Positions 1 through 13,803 of a DNA stretch of 64,000 nt are shown piece after piece; the stretch's first letter is position 1; the number at the start of each line of letters is the position of its first letter. Source of the stretch: Microthyrium microscopicum (Eukaryota; Ascomycota; Dothideomycetes; Microthyriales; Microthyriaceae). The stretch is taken from positions 1,385,744-1,449,743 of the forward strand of contig MU004230.1 in the NCBI GenBank assembly GCA_010405405.1, in the 5' to 3' direction. Under the pieces are notes generated by a model. That model made no database searches and was not told where the DNA came from. It worked only from the letters and a program-made list of their open reading frames with translations. Position numbers and translations under genes: made by a program.

Positions 1-710
1 CCTGGACGAGAATTGACTGGAGTGCCACCACCCGGATATGGAGAGCCACTGGTTGGCGACAGAGTGAATAGGTATATCCGCGCGTCGAGTTGCCAGAAGG
101 AACGGCGACTGACAAACATATCAAGCCAACCTTCTCCAGCTCGCTCATCTCGATCTACTCCAACGCAAGAGTCTTCAGACGCGATGAGGCCCATGCGTTC
201 CAGCTTGGGGAGAATAACCCGGCTCTTGAAAACACCTTCGCGGTTGACCTGGATGCGCCAGTCTGCTTTGGGTCGTCCAGATTTGGGCGTCTGGGAGGAC
301 TGTTTGGTGAGCATGTGCGGGTCTGGCTGAGGTTGCTGAAAGTACCAGTACAGAGTCGCCCATAGCATCATGGCAATTTGCCGCGATTGTGAGCTTGCTG
401 GCCTGAACTCTGAGCTGGGTGGTTGTGAGATGGATGATATGAAGAGATGGTCATTGCGAAGAGTTGGTGTATGATAAGGGTGTATTATCCTTTTGTTGTG
501 AGGAGCATGTCCTTCATGTACAGCCTCTGTAGCTAGAACTGGAGAGTCGATTTCTCCACCATCGACAGTGTTGATAACCACAGTCCATCCTGGAGGGAAT
601 GAAGTTGCGTTGTGGGTGTTTAGATCGTTTGACTTGAAGTACAGTCCACCAAAGATAGGCGTGACAGTTATGGTAAGACCATTGGGTAAGTGTAGAATTG
701 AAGGAGCCAT
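1..710 (-). CDS. Siderophore-type N-acyltransferase (SidF/SidL/IucB-like), 5' part, cut by window edge
   Basis: The frame is open for 236 codons from an ATG at 710 to the window edge, so the C-terminal half is missing. The N-terminus (start MAPSILHLPNGLTITV, then FGGLYFKSNDLNTHN, then SQSRQIAMMLWATLYWYFQQ, then LERMGLIASEDSCVG and RRSFWQLDARIYLFTLSP) matches, from memory, the N-terminal domain of fungal SidF/SidL/AceI-type enzymes. These acylate N5-hydroxyornithine in ferrichrome or fusarinine siderophore assembly. The catalytic GNAT (IucB-like) domain lies in the missing half, so catalytic residues cannot be checked. The gene diverges from SOD2 across 554 bp. It could also be the less specific GNAT paralogue found in many ascomycetes. 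No intron is needed in the visible part. Confidence 0.68.
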   Translation of the reverse strand, partial: MAPSILHLPNGLTITVTPIFGGLYFKSNDLNTHNATSFPPGWTVVINTVDGGEIDSPVLATEAVHEGHAPHNKRIIHPYHTPTLRNDHLFISSISQPPSSEFRPASSQSRQIAMMLWATLYWYFQQPQPDPHMLTKQSSQTPKSGRPKADWRIQVNREGVFKSRVILPKLERMGLIASEDSCVGVDRDERAGEGWLDMFVSRRSFWQLDARIYLFTLSPTSGSPYPGGGTPVNSRP

Positions 711-1264
711 GATTATGTAGAAAGTCAACAAGGAGATACCAGAAATATATACTAGGGTATGAATTACTAGTGTGGTGGAGATTCTCATTAACTTTGGGTT
801 TTTCAGACTATCGGATGAGGTCGTCGGGCCGTAGCCATTGGGCAATTGAAGAAAAGCATACAAGATAGCTTCACGGGTACCATGTTGTGTGAGAGTATCT
901 GCAAACCGCGTGCCGTGAATACCTCTGGACTCATGCAAAGAGCTCTTTGCCCCGCGGTCTCGCCCGATGCTTGTCCCTAAGGTCCAATGTGGCAAGCGGA
1001 TGCGAAAAGCCCAAAGAGAGATGATTTTAGGAATGAGGCTAAGTTGTAGAGAACGGTCGTTATCGATAAGCCCTAAGACACGTTGAACCCTCTCACAGCT
1101 TGCGAAGGGGGAGCTCGGCTTCTGACGTCGATGGCCATGGTGTTGAGCTTTTCGTCAAATGTCCGTGCACCGACACTTTCCATCAACATCCGACCAAACA
1201 ACATCTTCTACACTGCTCAATATTCTCACCTATACACGTCAATTGAGAAGACATAGCATACATC
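711..1264. promoter_or_regulatory. Divergent promoter between acyltransferase gene and SOD2
   Basis: This 554-bp spacer separates two divergently read start codons. It holds an AGATAG at 863-868 and a palindromic TTATCGATAAG at 1060-1070. Both contain HGATAR cores of the kind bound by fungal GATA factors. GATA repressors of the SreA type control siderophore genes in ascomycetes; the longer SreA consensus (ATCWGATAA) is not present exactly. No gene is seen in the spacer. Confidence 0.35.
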
Positions 1265-2162
1265 ATGTCCGCTACGCTTCTGAGAACTTCTGCTGTTCGC
1301 TCAGCTCTGCGCTCGTCGCCTAGAGCTAGCTTTGGTGCTGCAACATTCGTACGCGGCAAAGCTACCCTTCCGGATCTCAAATGTATGATATCACACCCAT
1401 TGTCTCCTACTGTGTGGTACATTACCATGAATACTGCTAATTTGTTGATGTTTAGATGACTACGGCGCACTCGAACCAGCCATCTCGGGCAAAATCATGG
1501 AGCTTCACCACAGCAAGCACCACCAAACCTATGTTACATCATACAACAACGCCCTCGAACAAGTAGAAGCTGCACAAGCCAAGGAAGATATTGCGACACA
1601 AATCAGCCTTAAGCCATTGATCAACTTCCATGGTGGTATGTCAAAACAATGCTGAGCCTGGTATCAGTACTTATATATAACAGGTGGACACATCAACCAT
1701 ACTCTATTCTGGGAGAACCTCGCCCCAAAGAACCAGGGTGGTGGAGAACCACCCTCTGGTGCTCTCTCCAAAGCCATCGATGAACAATTCGGTGGACTGG
1801 ATTCCTTGAAGCAGAAGTTCAATGCTGCTCTTGCTGGCATTCAAGGCAGTGGCTGGGCATGGCTTGTCCAGGATACACAGACTGGAAACATTGGGATCAA
1901 GACTTATGCGGTATGTGCTGCTCTGATGCAACAAGAATCGTCCATCTGACAAGTATCTAGAACCAAGATCCAGTCGTAGGTCAATTCCGACCTATCCTGG
2001 GTATTGACGCTTGGGAACATGCGTACTAGTAAGTTCTCACTCCTCCGCGTCAGACTTCAACTAACAAAATTCAGCCTTCAATATCAAAACCGCAAGGCTG
2101 AATACTTCGGTGCCGTATGGGATGTTGTCAACTGGAAGGCAGCAGAGTCCCGCTTCAAGTAA
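1265..2162 (+). CDS. SOD2: Mitochondrial manganese superoxide dismutase
   Basis: Five exons (1265-1382, 1456-1635, 1684-1910, 1961-2028, 2075-2162) give 226 aa. The enzyme dismutates superoxide in the mitochondrial matrix. The first ~30 residues are Arg/Ser/Ala-rich without acidic residues, a matrix presequence, followed by the mature start around [16 protein letters not shown]. Metal ligands are visible: His in [12 protein letters not shown], His in [16 protein letters not shown], and Asp and His in [17 protein letters not shown]. The Gly-Gly-Gly-His-Ile-Asn-His run and the SGWAWL motif fit Mn rather than Fe enzymes. Introns are 46-73 nt with GT-AG ends; the last has a CTAAC branch site at 2061. 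Length and start are as expected for fungal Sod2. It diverges from the acyltransferase gene. Confidence 0.96.
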
Positions 2163-2468
2163 ACACAAAACAAAACATGTAAAGCAACGAGCTTCATAGC
2201 AAGTAACAAAACTTGATCTTGTAAGTGTAGTATAAGCGTTAAAGAAATGTAAAAAGTACCATCTACAAACCATTCTTTGCAACACTGCCCATCCTCTCGC
2301 CAATCCACTCCAATGCCTTCTTACATAAATAACTCCTTAGCCATCGCTTAGTCTTTTACATCATCATCCTCACAGCTCTCCTAAACACTCTGGTCACAGA
2401 CTCAATTGCAAAGATCAAGTATAAAATGATTCATTTACTAACAGCGCTCTCTCCATTACCATTAACAA
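2163..2468. other. Convergent 3' intergenic spacer
   Basis: This is the 3' flank shared by SOD2 (plus) and the Pro/Ala-rich gene (minus). It is AT-biased and should hold both polyadenylation regions. No further gene is visible. Confidence 0.6.
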
Positions 2469-3699
2469 CTACCATCCCCAAGAACCCAACCCGCCCATAG
2501 CACCAACTACACCCACAACGCCAACAACAACCGCCCCACCCGTCGCTCTAGCTTTCGCAACCGCACCATTCCTCGTCACAACCCCAAAAGCTGTTGCAGT
2601 CGGCACCACCGCAGTCGTCAGTCCACAGCTCACAACACCACCTGCACCAGCGACACACGTCGTCCCGCGAAACGTGCTATACAGCACCCGTGTAGCTGTC
2701 GTTTGTGTGCGCACGCCGGGTGGTATAGCGCCCAGTGCTGCAGCAGTTGCGCTGGATCCTGGGGACCCTAGAGCGGCGGTTATAGTGTTGCCGCCGATAA
2801 GAAGATTGCCACCTATAACAAATCAGTATCTAGTGCAGAATGAAAACGAGTGAAGGGGGTAACGTACTAGCCAAACTCCAATCCTGCAAAGCCTGAGGCG
2901 GTAAACCCGCACAACTACTCCCACACGGACAACACGCGAACTGGCCCGCCACCGCAGTGCTCAAGTAGTTATTTTGCGGACAACAACCTATGCCCTCTGC
3001 GTCGATTGCCCAGAAGATATTTGCTGCGGCGTCTACTGGACATTGGCCGTCACTGCCTGTGTGTGCGACGACGAAGGGTGCCCAGGCGCCGGATTTGGAG
3101 CCGCCGGCGATACATTGAGCTAGTGGAATGGTGTCTGTGGCGCTGGGCAGGCGGGCGCTGTTGACGGGGTTTGGGGCTGGTGCGGCTGCTATGGAGGTTG
3201 GTGAACTGGGGCCGATGTAGCCGGAGTCTGTGGATATTGCGGGTGCAATGGGAGTTGCGTGTGTTAGAGATGGTGCTGGGGCGGCGGAGGTATGGGCTGC
3301 TGGAGGTGCGGGGAGGGCGGCTGGCGCTGATGGGGAGGCGGGTGAGGGAGCAGCTGGCGGTGCTGCTGGAGCGCTGGGCTTATATGTTGACCATGGTAGA
3401 GACTTGGGAGTTTGGGCGGGTGGTATTGAGGGTAGTGGTGGATGATCGGAGGGTAGGGATGGCGCTGAGAATGTTGGAGCGGAGTAGGCTGGAGCGGAGA
3501 AAGATGGAGCTGTGAATGTACGCGTGAATGTGCCCGTATACGTCCCGCCTCCGGGTACGTCTGGCTTTATTGCGGGCACAGATGGCGCAGCACCCTGCGG
3601 AAGAGCTCCTTGCGACGGAGCTTGTGGAGGAGATGGGGCGTTTACGGCAGCTGCTCGAGCCAGAATCGGTAACAAAGGAAGAGGGAGAAGGATCTTCAT
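2469..3699 (-). CDS. Secreted Pro/Ala/Ser-rich protein, predicted GPI-anchored
   Basis: Two exons (3699-2868 and 2812-2469, 55-nt intron) give 391 aa. The start MKILLPLPLLPILARAAA is a classic secretion signal; an upstream in-frame Met would bury it, so 3699 is preferred. Residues ~20-190 are a mucin-like Pro/Ala/Ser/Thr tract with short repeats (APSFSAP, APAYSAP, APTFSAP). A Cys-rich segment follows (~200-280) with QC, GQC, CCPQNN, CCPCGSSC and one Trp-Ala core. After a Thr/Ala/Gly-rich stretch the protein ends in a hydrophobic Gly/Val tail (GGAVVVGVVGVVGAMGG), as in GPI-anchor signals. I do not recognise the Cys domain. Likely place: cell wall or outer plasma-membrane leaflet. Confidence 0.72.
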
Positions 3700-5539
3700 T
3701 CTACTATCTGTCAGTATATTAATTCTGTTAACATATAGATGCAATCTAGTCTGCTTTCATCGTCTCATGGGCTGACATTGCGTTCTTCGCCAGCAGCAGC
3801 AGTAGTAGATGAAGGGAGATAAAAGCATTACATTCTGGGCCTACAATAGAGCTATGCCGAACCTGGCAATGACCTTAGAACACTTACATGTTGATATTGA
3901 CCCGAACGCCAACTCGCAAGACAAAAACGTTAGGCACTGCTCAGCAATCAACAGCAAGAATCAGGCTTGAAGAAAGTCCAGAAAAAAGCGCAAATAGGTA
4001 AACCACCCATCAAGAAGAGCCAAAGAGACGATAGCCAAACCTTATAATCTACCAACCGAATGTTTCCAGCTATTCAAACAACGAAACCCCACAGCTCCGA
4101 TCTCTATCCACGAAGCTTGGGGTTTTACAAGCAAGTAAACAGAGTAAACAACTCCATATCTGAGCCAAGAGGAGCTAAGAATCCATAAACAGACGAACCC
4201 TGAAGCAGCACAACGAGTCCAAGTACAACACACACACTCTCACCAAAATTATGGAGGTATGAGCGAGTGGAGCCATAAACATCGAAACCCTGAAGCGTGT
4301 GCCAACGAATCCAGTAAACGAAAATAGGAACATCGCGAGGGCAGATATATCCTCTTTCGGAACTAGGCTGACGAAACCTTGGGGTTGACAGCGGGCACTA
4401 GTACTGCTAGAGCCATAGCTCCTTCATTTCAAGAAACTGTTTGCAACTCCATATATCGTTGCGAACAGCGAGACTGAAAGACGCGTACTCGTAAGATACC
4501 ATATCGTGTTCACCGGGCACCCAAATCCTTGCTCTTGAACAGCCAGAATCTATATCTCGTAGTTACAAGTATGGGATCCCATTATCACTGACTGCCCTAC
4601 GACGCAGCAGGAACTCAAAGCTGAAGTGCGACAAAAAACTGCAGGGGATGGCAGAAGATGGATGGGATGAAGTTGGAGACGCAAGGCGCGATGTACGCAG
4701 GGATGGCAGGGGCTATCTGAGTGTCAAAATAGGGGCTAATGCCGTTTGCAACATCTCATAGCGCTGGCTAGAGTATCTGTTCAATAACTAGAAATGTTTA
4801 GAGAAATTCTCTTTTGGATGTCCTGTTGGCCCCGGGAAGCTTTGCGATTGCGACGATGGACTTTTGAATTTTTGTAAATCGTTCGTGTTGGGATCAATCA
4901 GACAGAGGCTGAAAAGGTGAAAACCCACCACGACAAGACAAGCAACGTTAAGTGCTGGATATCAAAAACAATTCTAGATCAACAAGACCTTACGAATGAA
5001 AGTCGTAAGCCCCCAACCCCGTTGCAGCCAAGAAAAAAGCCAGACATCAGCCCTACACGCGACGGTGCTGTCAAAGTTTCGAAATCAAACATAAAACTTG
5101 CAAAGATTTAGGGCCACATAACATCTACAAAGTCTCCATTTCGTCAGACCACTTATGGAGAGTCAATAACTATTTTTTTGGTTAAACGAGTGCAGGCAGG
5201 TAGGAAAAGCATTCACTTCGAATTCTTCTGGTTCCCAAATAAAACGCCACTACCCAGGGGGAGACGAAGCTTGGAATATACACAAGTGTTTGCAACAGAC
5301 TGAACCCCCAACTCTTTGACAAAAACCGTAGTTGCAAATGAACATAAGAGAAATTATGACTTCCTGTCATTGTTTGTCGTAGCCTAAAGCTAGCTGTCTC
5401 ACGCCCTATATGACGACTGTCTCCAGTCGTTGTTATATGCGAATGTAGGTTTTATAGAGGTTGGATTGCATATAGAATTCTTCTTGAGTGGCGCCATATC
5501 CACGTCGCTTCCAACCATACGCCATGAGATACAAGAGGC
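3700..5539. other. Intergenic region, 1.84 kb, no gene seen
   Basis: The region runs from the 5' flank of the Pro/Ala-rich gene to the 3' flank of the epsin gene. Only short open frames occur, without family resemblance or splice support. A loose repeat of the word AACCCTGAAGC appears near 4197 and 4286. Nothing else stands out. Confidence 0.5.
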
Positions 5540-7398
5540 TCAAAGATCAATAAGGTTGCCATTGTGGTTGCGTTGCTGCTGTGATCCACCTGGTGGAGCA
5601 CCAAAAGGATTTGCGCCACCACCACCGTAAGACGCACCAAATCCTGCAGCGGGACCAGTCTGGGCCGGTGGCATTCTAGTCTGCGGCATGCCAGTGAATT
5701 GATTACTTAGGAACGGATTGCCGGTCGGCGTGCCAGTGAGTCTACCAAGATTCTGGCCTGCTGAATTGACAAAAGTGCCTGGTGCAGTGTGTTGTGCGGG
5801 AATACGCATTTCGCCTGTATTTCCAAAGGTATCCATGCCTTCTCCTGAGGCCAGAAGTTGGTTGAGGCGAGCGTGATGTGGATCCTGTGGTTTTGATGGT
5901 TCTTGTGATTGGAAAGGTGATGGAGAGGGCTGAGAGGGTTGTTGTTGTTGGGGAGGTGCTTGTTGGGGAGAGCTGAAATTCATGATTGGGTTGAATGCCG
6001 TTGTTGCCTTCTGTTCGGAGAGTGAGCTCAAGGTAGGTTGTCTTATTGGCTGGGCGCTTTGAGGTCGGTTGATGCCTTGAGCAAATGGGTTGTTTGAACC
6101 AGTAGGTGTTGGTGCCAATGCGCCGGACTGTAAAGATGGATTGGAACCCCAAGGATTGTTATTTCCGGTGGGAAGTGCTTGTTCCTGGGGCTGCGTTTGC
6201 TGTTGAGGTTGTTGGCCGAATGCTCCAAATCCATTGGGCTGTTGCCCGTAAGGACTATTGTTATTCATGTTGAAAGCAGTCTGCTGCGGTTGCATGTAAT
6301 TGTTTCCAAGTGGTTGATTCATGCCAGTGTTTTGAGGATAGCCATAGCCATTCTGGTAGCCTGTATTCTGCGCAGGATAACCAGTATTTTGAGCCTGTTG
6401 AGGATCAATAACATTCCCAAACCAATCCACGGTTGGCTGCTGCTGATATCCTTGATTCCATCCGGTCGGTTGAGGTTGAGTGGCTGGAGTATCGTCGAAT
6501 AGCGAGTTGGCATTAGCTTCTTCTAGTTCTCTACGACGCAGAGCCTCCTCCTCTTTGCTCAATTTGATGGCTTTGGCCAAATCATCATCGTCATCCACGG
6601 GCTTTCCAGCTGCGCGCCGCTTCGCGTCTTCTTCTGCTTCATTCTTGCTCGCCTCGAGGGCAAGACGGTACTCAAGATCCTCGTCATCCGTTCGCTGTCG
6701 TGGCTGTTCGCGCTTTCGCTCCTTGGGTCTCGTTGGCGCGTGTTCATCATGTTCGTCAATCCCAGATACTCGAGACTTCCACGATTTACGGTCTCGGCGT
6801 TCGGATCGCAACCGTTCTTCGTCCATGATCAGGGCTGTGAGTTCTTTTGCGGAAACGCGAACTGTACAACATTAGCCAATGCTTGCTTGTTTTCTTGTAC
6901 AAGTGCCATACTGTTCTGCCCGACATCACGACCATCTTCATCTATGTGTTGAAATTCCCGTAGAGTCTTGATGATGTAAATATTCTTCCGCGCCCAAGTA
7001 ACGACCAGTTCAGATCCTTCATGTAGACAGTAATCGAGCACTTTGAGTGATTTTAGAACATGGCGCCAGTTCTTGCCTTTATCATTAAGTCGCTTGTCGA
7101 GGATATCCATGATCTCGTAGAACGTGGCGGTACTGCGCTAATGTCAGCATCATGCAACCTGATAATTACTCCGCCAACAGATCCGAGGGCCGAACATACT
7201 CTGCAAACGTCAACTGGGCAATTTCTGCCATATCAGACCCGACTGGTCCCCATGGATCATTGCTTGTGGCTGTAGTTGGGAAGTCAGCTATATTACGAGC
7301 TATAAAGCTGAGGAGGACGTCATACCATTGCGGACCTTGACCTGAGCATTTGTATAGCCCTTGGTCACATTCTTGACGCTACGAACGACCTTGGACAT
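5540..7398 (-). CDS. ENT1: Epsin (ENTH-domain endocytic adaptor)
   Basis: Four exons (7398-7326, 7269-7200, 7132-6912, 6861-5540) give 561 aa. Epsins bind PtdIns(4,5)P2 at the plasma membrane and link ubiquitinated cargo to clathrin. The ENTH domain covers residues ~10-145 (MSKVVRSVKNVTKGYTNAQVKVRNA, SNDPWGP, FYEIMDILDKRLNDKGKNWR, VLDYCLHEGSE). The fourth exon joins as GRDVGQN-IRVSAKELTALIMDEERLRSER, the canonical end of the fold. Two ubiquitin-interacting motifs follow (~180, DLEYRLALEASK; ~210, DLAKAIKLSKEEE). Then comes a Gln/Asn/Pro-rich tail with repeated NTGY/NTGM units, three NPF motifs for EH-domain partners, and a C-terminal LIDL clathrin box. Reading straight through the third intron would wrongly truncate the protein at 6829. 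Confidence 0.94.
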
Positions 7399-8555
7399 TG
7401 TGAGGGTGGGTTTAGGAGGCTGCTAAGTGGTGTTATGGGTGTAATTGTAGGAGGAGTTGGGTTGAGTGATGCGTAGGCGGCGGCAGTCCCAAGCAACGTC
7501 CAAGCTCGGTTAGGTGTCGATCCTATAGAAGGCGACCGCAGGATCAGGCGGATTAGTATGAGCGACACGAGCTGGTGATAAGTCGGATAAAGGGTTAAGC
7601 TAGGCCAGAATACGGGTTGGTTTGAGTAAAGCGATGGTGAAGGGGTTTGGCCATGGTCTAGAGTTATTGGCGTGGTGTTGGAGAGCAGTGAAGTTGAATA
7701 GAGGCTGGGCTGGGGTGGCTTTGGATCGATGGATCTTGGCGGCAAGACCGGCCGCACAGCTTGCGCAGCCCACAACGGCAGCTGACTACTGTCACCACTT
7801 TGAGGTAGTTACAAATAGCTTCCCAAATTAGTCAATAGCGGAGCCCAATCCCCGCTCCACCCCTGCTAAAAGCTAGCGTGCTCCCATCGACTTCGATGGT
7901 TATCGCGTTCATGAATTGACAAGTTTTTCTCACGTTCACATGAAAAGCGCACAGAATCAGTCGCTACGGAGTAATCTTTCATGAGTCAATGAATTTTATT
8001 CAGTCCTTGATCTCCCAACCACTAATGAAACAAGTGAAAGTTGTATTAAGTATTTCATCCCAAGCAACGCCTTTTTAATCTTTCAGTACTGAATCATGGA
8101 GCCATCCCATTAGCTGCAAACAATGTACTGAAATCAAAAGTCTATAGAGTAGAGCTCAAGTCTTCTATCCAGCAGAACCTGCCATCTGGTGGAGTAGAGC
8201 AACAATGTCAAAAAAAATCAATATCCTGTTCTTTTCTCTCATTACCACCAAAACACCTTCATAACCGCCTGCTAGAGACTGATGAATATCCTCAAAATGC
8301 TGTCTTCAATATCTTAAGTCTGACCAAGCCGGAAAAATAAATTCGCAAAAAAAATGATGAATACACACTGGTCGTGGTTGAGAGGTCCCACTGATTCCTG
8401 ATTCTGTTCCCGAATGAGCTCAATGCTGTCAATCATGGATTCGTGATCCGAAAAGGGTATTTGCCGCAACCATTAACGCCTATGCTCCTGGGATGTATTA
8501 CACAATGTAAAGTACAAATGGGACAGCAAATTTATGCTGGCTCTAAGTCGTCGAA
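7399..8555. other. Intergenic region, 1.16 kb
   Basis: The region holds the promoter and 5' leader of the epsin gene (roughly 7399-7900) and the 3' flank of the C2H2 factor. It becomes AT-rich between about 7900 and 8400. No open frame looks like a gene. Confidence 0.5.
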
Positions 8556-10080
<1,525 letters not shown>

Positions 10081-13000
10081 CGTGACTGGATGATAAAACG
10101 GTCCTGTTAAGTTTCTAGCAGAAATCTTAGCATTCACATTCAATATATTCCCTAGTTCCATGCCGCGAAGGACTGGATGCCGGGATTCGGATTGAAAAGG
10201 GCGCACGTAATCAGAGCGACCTAAACTCGAACGCACTGGGGATGGGCGCGCACCGGTTGATGACCAGTTCAAGAAATGACAGCTAAACCAGCGTGTCTTT
10301 CTCGAGTAGATGAACGGAAAGACGTGCGGATGACGTTTTGTAGGAGTTGATCGAGGAAGAGGTGTTTGTCTGATCAAAGCTCGAAGGCAGAGACAAGGAT
10401 TGTTGCACCGTGAACTCTCGAAAGTATCGAGGATCGGATCGCGCACAGGTCAATGCAGGAGATGCAGCGACTTCTAGAAGAAGCCTGGAATTAGCAAATT
10501 ATAAAGAACAGACGGCGCGGGCAAAATAAAGAAAGAGGTAGTAAAAATGAACAAAAGTAAGGCAGTCCCAAATGACCTTGACACGATGATGGTGATTGCA
10601 AGATTGAGAGATTGCAGAGAGTAGAGAAACCAAAGCAAAAAAGTGAAGGTAGAGGAAGGGGGATGAGCACAGGTCAGGTGTCAAGTTGGGGGAAGCGTGC
10701 GAAGCGCAGAGAACAGGCTTGGGCCAACCATTCAGAGGTGGCGGCGGGAGCAACAAGGTGTCAAAGATGACAGAAGGAGCGCGATTGCAGGATTTTGGGT
10801 GCAGCAAAACCGCCTGAGTGCAGCGGTGCAGCGGAAGAGCAGCACCTGGGAAAAGGAGAGAGCAGTAGTGAAATTAGGGAGTGGGTAGCAGCAATCCACT
10901 GTCCAGCAGCCCTTGAGACCGCTGGCCCAGCCCAGGAACGCAAGCTGGCAAAAAAACGCCCCAATTTTTTTGAGTACGACACGTCGGTCAGCCTTCAGGG
11001 AAAACAACCGCCATGTTTTGGCCTGATTCGCTGCGTCTCCGATGGCCAACTAAGCTAGTCTTCCATCAACTTGCCACTTGATATGGAGTACCAGACTACA
11101 GCGCTGGCTGTGATTCTAGTGTTTCCAAGTGAGTGTCCAAGTCGGCGCATGGAATAGATAGCTGGGCATGTGTAGAGTGTAGACAATGCCATCATGACAA
11201 GATCCAAGCGCAGAAATTGACAGACAATAGAGGGGAAGGATTAGGTGCTTGAATATGAGTAAGAAGAGAACATACCGTGAGAAGCAATCGAGTCAATACT
11301 GATTAGGCAGTAGAGAGGATGGAGTTTGATGGGTTGTGGTCCGAGCAAAGCAGCTCGAGGAATTAGGGATGGTAAAAAAAAAGGATTGATGGATGTTGGT
11401 TGCTGGTGCTGGTAGAAAGATGCACACCTGGCGGGATTGCAGCAAGGAAGTTTGGAACCCGGGCGCTTTGGCAGGCACGACCAGATCAAATGTCGAGGAC
11501 GCGTTTTGGTACCGGAGTGAACCCGACGCGATTATGGGCCAACTGTGAAGATTGAAGAGCAGCGAGGTGCTGTTCAAGGTGATTATATCGGGAATATATG
11601 GATGAACCAAAAGGCGTAGGAAGATGGTGGTGATGGAGTAGAAAGTCGGTGATGTCGCGACCTAGGAAAGTATCCAAAGAAAATAAAAAATGGTAGGGAA
11701 GGTACAGATGCTGAGGTTGGCAGGTACGAGGTTTGTTGCCTAAGGCCAAACACCAAATTGGTCAAGTGTCGGGAAGGTGCAGCCTTACGCAGACCCTAAT
11801 CGGCAGGCGCGTTGTTCGGGCCTCGTCCTAATCGGGAGACAGCGACCAGCGAAAGACAGGGGGCAAGTCTCCTCTAAAGAGACTAGCGCGACGTTGCTGC
11901 TGCAGGAGCACTGGACACTGGTGGACTTGTGGACTCTGTGGAAAAAGCGGCGTTGACTTGTTGTCCGTGGCGCGCTTTACCGTGGGATATTCGCCTGCTA
12001 ATTTCGATTTGATAAATCGATCTTGAATCCAGATGTGTGCAACCTGTATTTCCGATGATACTGTACGCCGAATAGGGAGTTGTGACGGTCGAATGGGCGA
12101 AATAGCGACTCCAGGTGCTACTTCTTTTCTCACCGATAGTCTTTGGTGGACGGTGAATGCAATGATGGTGCAGCGTACTTGTTGTGTCCAATGTTCCTCG
12201 TGGAGCTCGTGGGCACGGCTATCCGCTCTCTATAATAAGCAAAGATCTCTTTGCCAGTCCCCTGTTCTCGCGATGCTGTTGCGGTTCCTGTGAAACCAGA
12301 TCCCAAGCGACGTTTCAGTGGGCATAAACGGATTTCCTCGCAACGTCTCGGTGCCAATGCTGGTTTCAAGACGGCGGCTTCGATGATGGCTTCGATGGGT
12401 CTTCGGTCTGTCTTCGGTCGCTATCCCGTTATTCTGGATCGTTGGGATATGCCCTGTTGAGTGCAGAGCCCCAATTCAGCTTGGTCTCGCCTACCACGAG
12501 GTTCTTGTTCGCAAATGATGCAAAACTGCAAAACAAATTATATGTCAGTTGCTAGTCTTTATGCACTTGTTTCCGCCATCGCGGGCTTTGCAACTTACCC
12601 TCTGTTTCCTGAAAAGAGGATGAGCCGACTCTATGCCAAGAGTTTATGGAGGTTTGAAGCGTAGATGTATCAAGTAACCAGGTATTGATCAATGATGGTG
12701 AACAGGGTGTGATGTCGGATGGATTGAGTGAAGAAGCAACAATGTCTTAGAATTGACAGAACCACTCCGCCATTATGTTGTATGTGTGTTGTCAGTGCTG
12801 TGTTCAAAAGAGAAAAACTAAAAGTCTGTCATAAAAGCTCCCAGCTGTCAATCCGTGAGGGCGGGATCACTGTGGATCATAACGGTTCCCAGCAGCGACC
12901 TTCCACGAATCCCATCTCCCGAGTTGGTGCTGCCCTACGATCAATTTACCAAATCTACCAAAGTTTGCAGCATATTGTTTAATTCCAGGAGCCGCTTCCC

Positions 13001-13766
13001 CCTTGGCTCACCTATAGCCAATCTGCGGCATCTACTCGGAGGGGTCTAGCGTTCCTAGCAACATGCCGCAATCAAGGTGAAGGACCAGCCTGATACCGAG
13101 GATCCCATCTAGGAATTTGGCCCTTTGTTCGCTGAAGTTGGGTATAGCGAGCTACGCCCTCGTCCATATGGACTTGGAGACAGTTTGTACTCTCTTTCTG
13201 CAAAGTAGCCTGGGCGGTGTACAATTGCTCAGGGGTTGCAGTACACGTATTCGGTCAGACACCACGTTCATGAGCACATAAGTTGTTAAGTCAGAGATGC
13301 GAATTGTGAATATGTAAATCGATATCAATGTTGTCATAGCCATCCACCAGGACAGAATTTAGGAACATGCACAGATTCCACACTGGCAAAGGCGTAGACG
13401 TTTGGTAGAAGACTCTGTGGGCAACGTCCAAGTGGCACATCCCGCTCTCATTCAAAAGGCTCGTGAGGCTTCCATCCACCTTCTAGCGGGCTTCTAAAAC
13501 TTCCGTAACGGCAGCCGCCAGGAAGGAGTGGTCAATGCTAAACGCCTCATCCGAAGCCTGTCATCGCCATGAACGCGACTTTTGGGGCCTGTTCCCAGCC
13601 GCACAGTGGATGACAGTCTCACAGAAATTCCCTGCTCCGTTGATGAACATGAGGCTCCAACTTCAATGCGCTTTCTCTCATCCAATCTTCCAGTTTATTT
13701 CTGTTGCACACGCTTGCCTCTCGGGCCTGCAGTTTCTAAAATGTCGCCAAGCAAAGGCAAGGGCCA
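10081..13766. other. Long gene-poor region upstream of the C2H2 factor
   Basis: No gene is supported over 3.7 kb. The part nearest the C2H2 gene probably carries its promoter and a long 5' leader. A strong minus-strand donor (GTATGTTC, beginning near 11276) could pair with the acceptor ending at 10104 to give a ~1.2-kb leader intron. Open frames here are short, overlap on both strands and show no domain. Composition is ordinary until the transposable element at 13770. Confidence 0.45.
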
Positions 13767-13769
13767 AGT
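13767..13769 (+). repeat. Left 3-bp target-site duplication (AGT)
   Basis: AGT directly abuts the left terminal inverted repeat and is matched by AGT at 17078-17080 just outside the right repeat. A 3-bp duplication is typical of PIF/Harbinger, CACTA and Academ-like DNA transposons. Confidence 0.6.
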
Positions 13770-13803
13770 GGGGAGGGTTAGCAGTTCAGATTCTGCTCTT
13801 TTC
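13770..13803 (+). repeat. Left terminal inverted repeat, 34 bp
   Basis: Begins GGGGAGGGTTAGC and is the exact reverse complement of 17044-17077. Confidence 0.88.

Noticed and set aside
3171-3515. Plus-strand frames opposite the Pro/Ala-rich gene
   Set aside because: Antisense shadows of a GC-rich repetitive coding region.
6829-6911. Epsin reading-through product ending at 6829
   Set aside because: A GTATGG...TACAG intron (6911-6862) restores the conserved VSAKELTALI segment and the long C-terminal exon.
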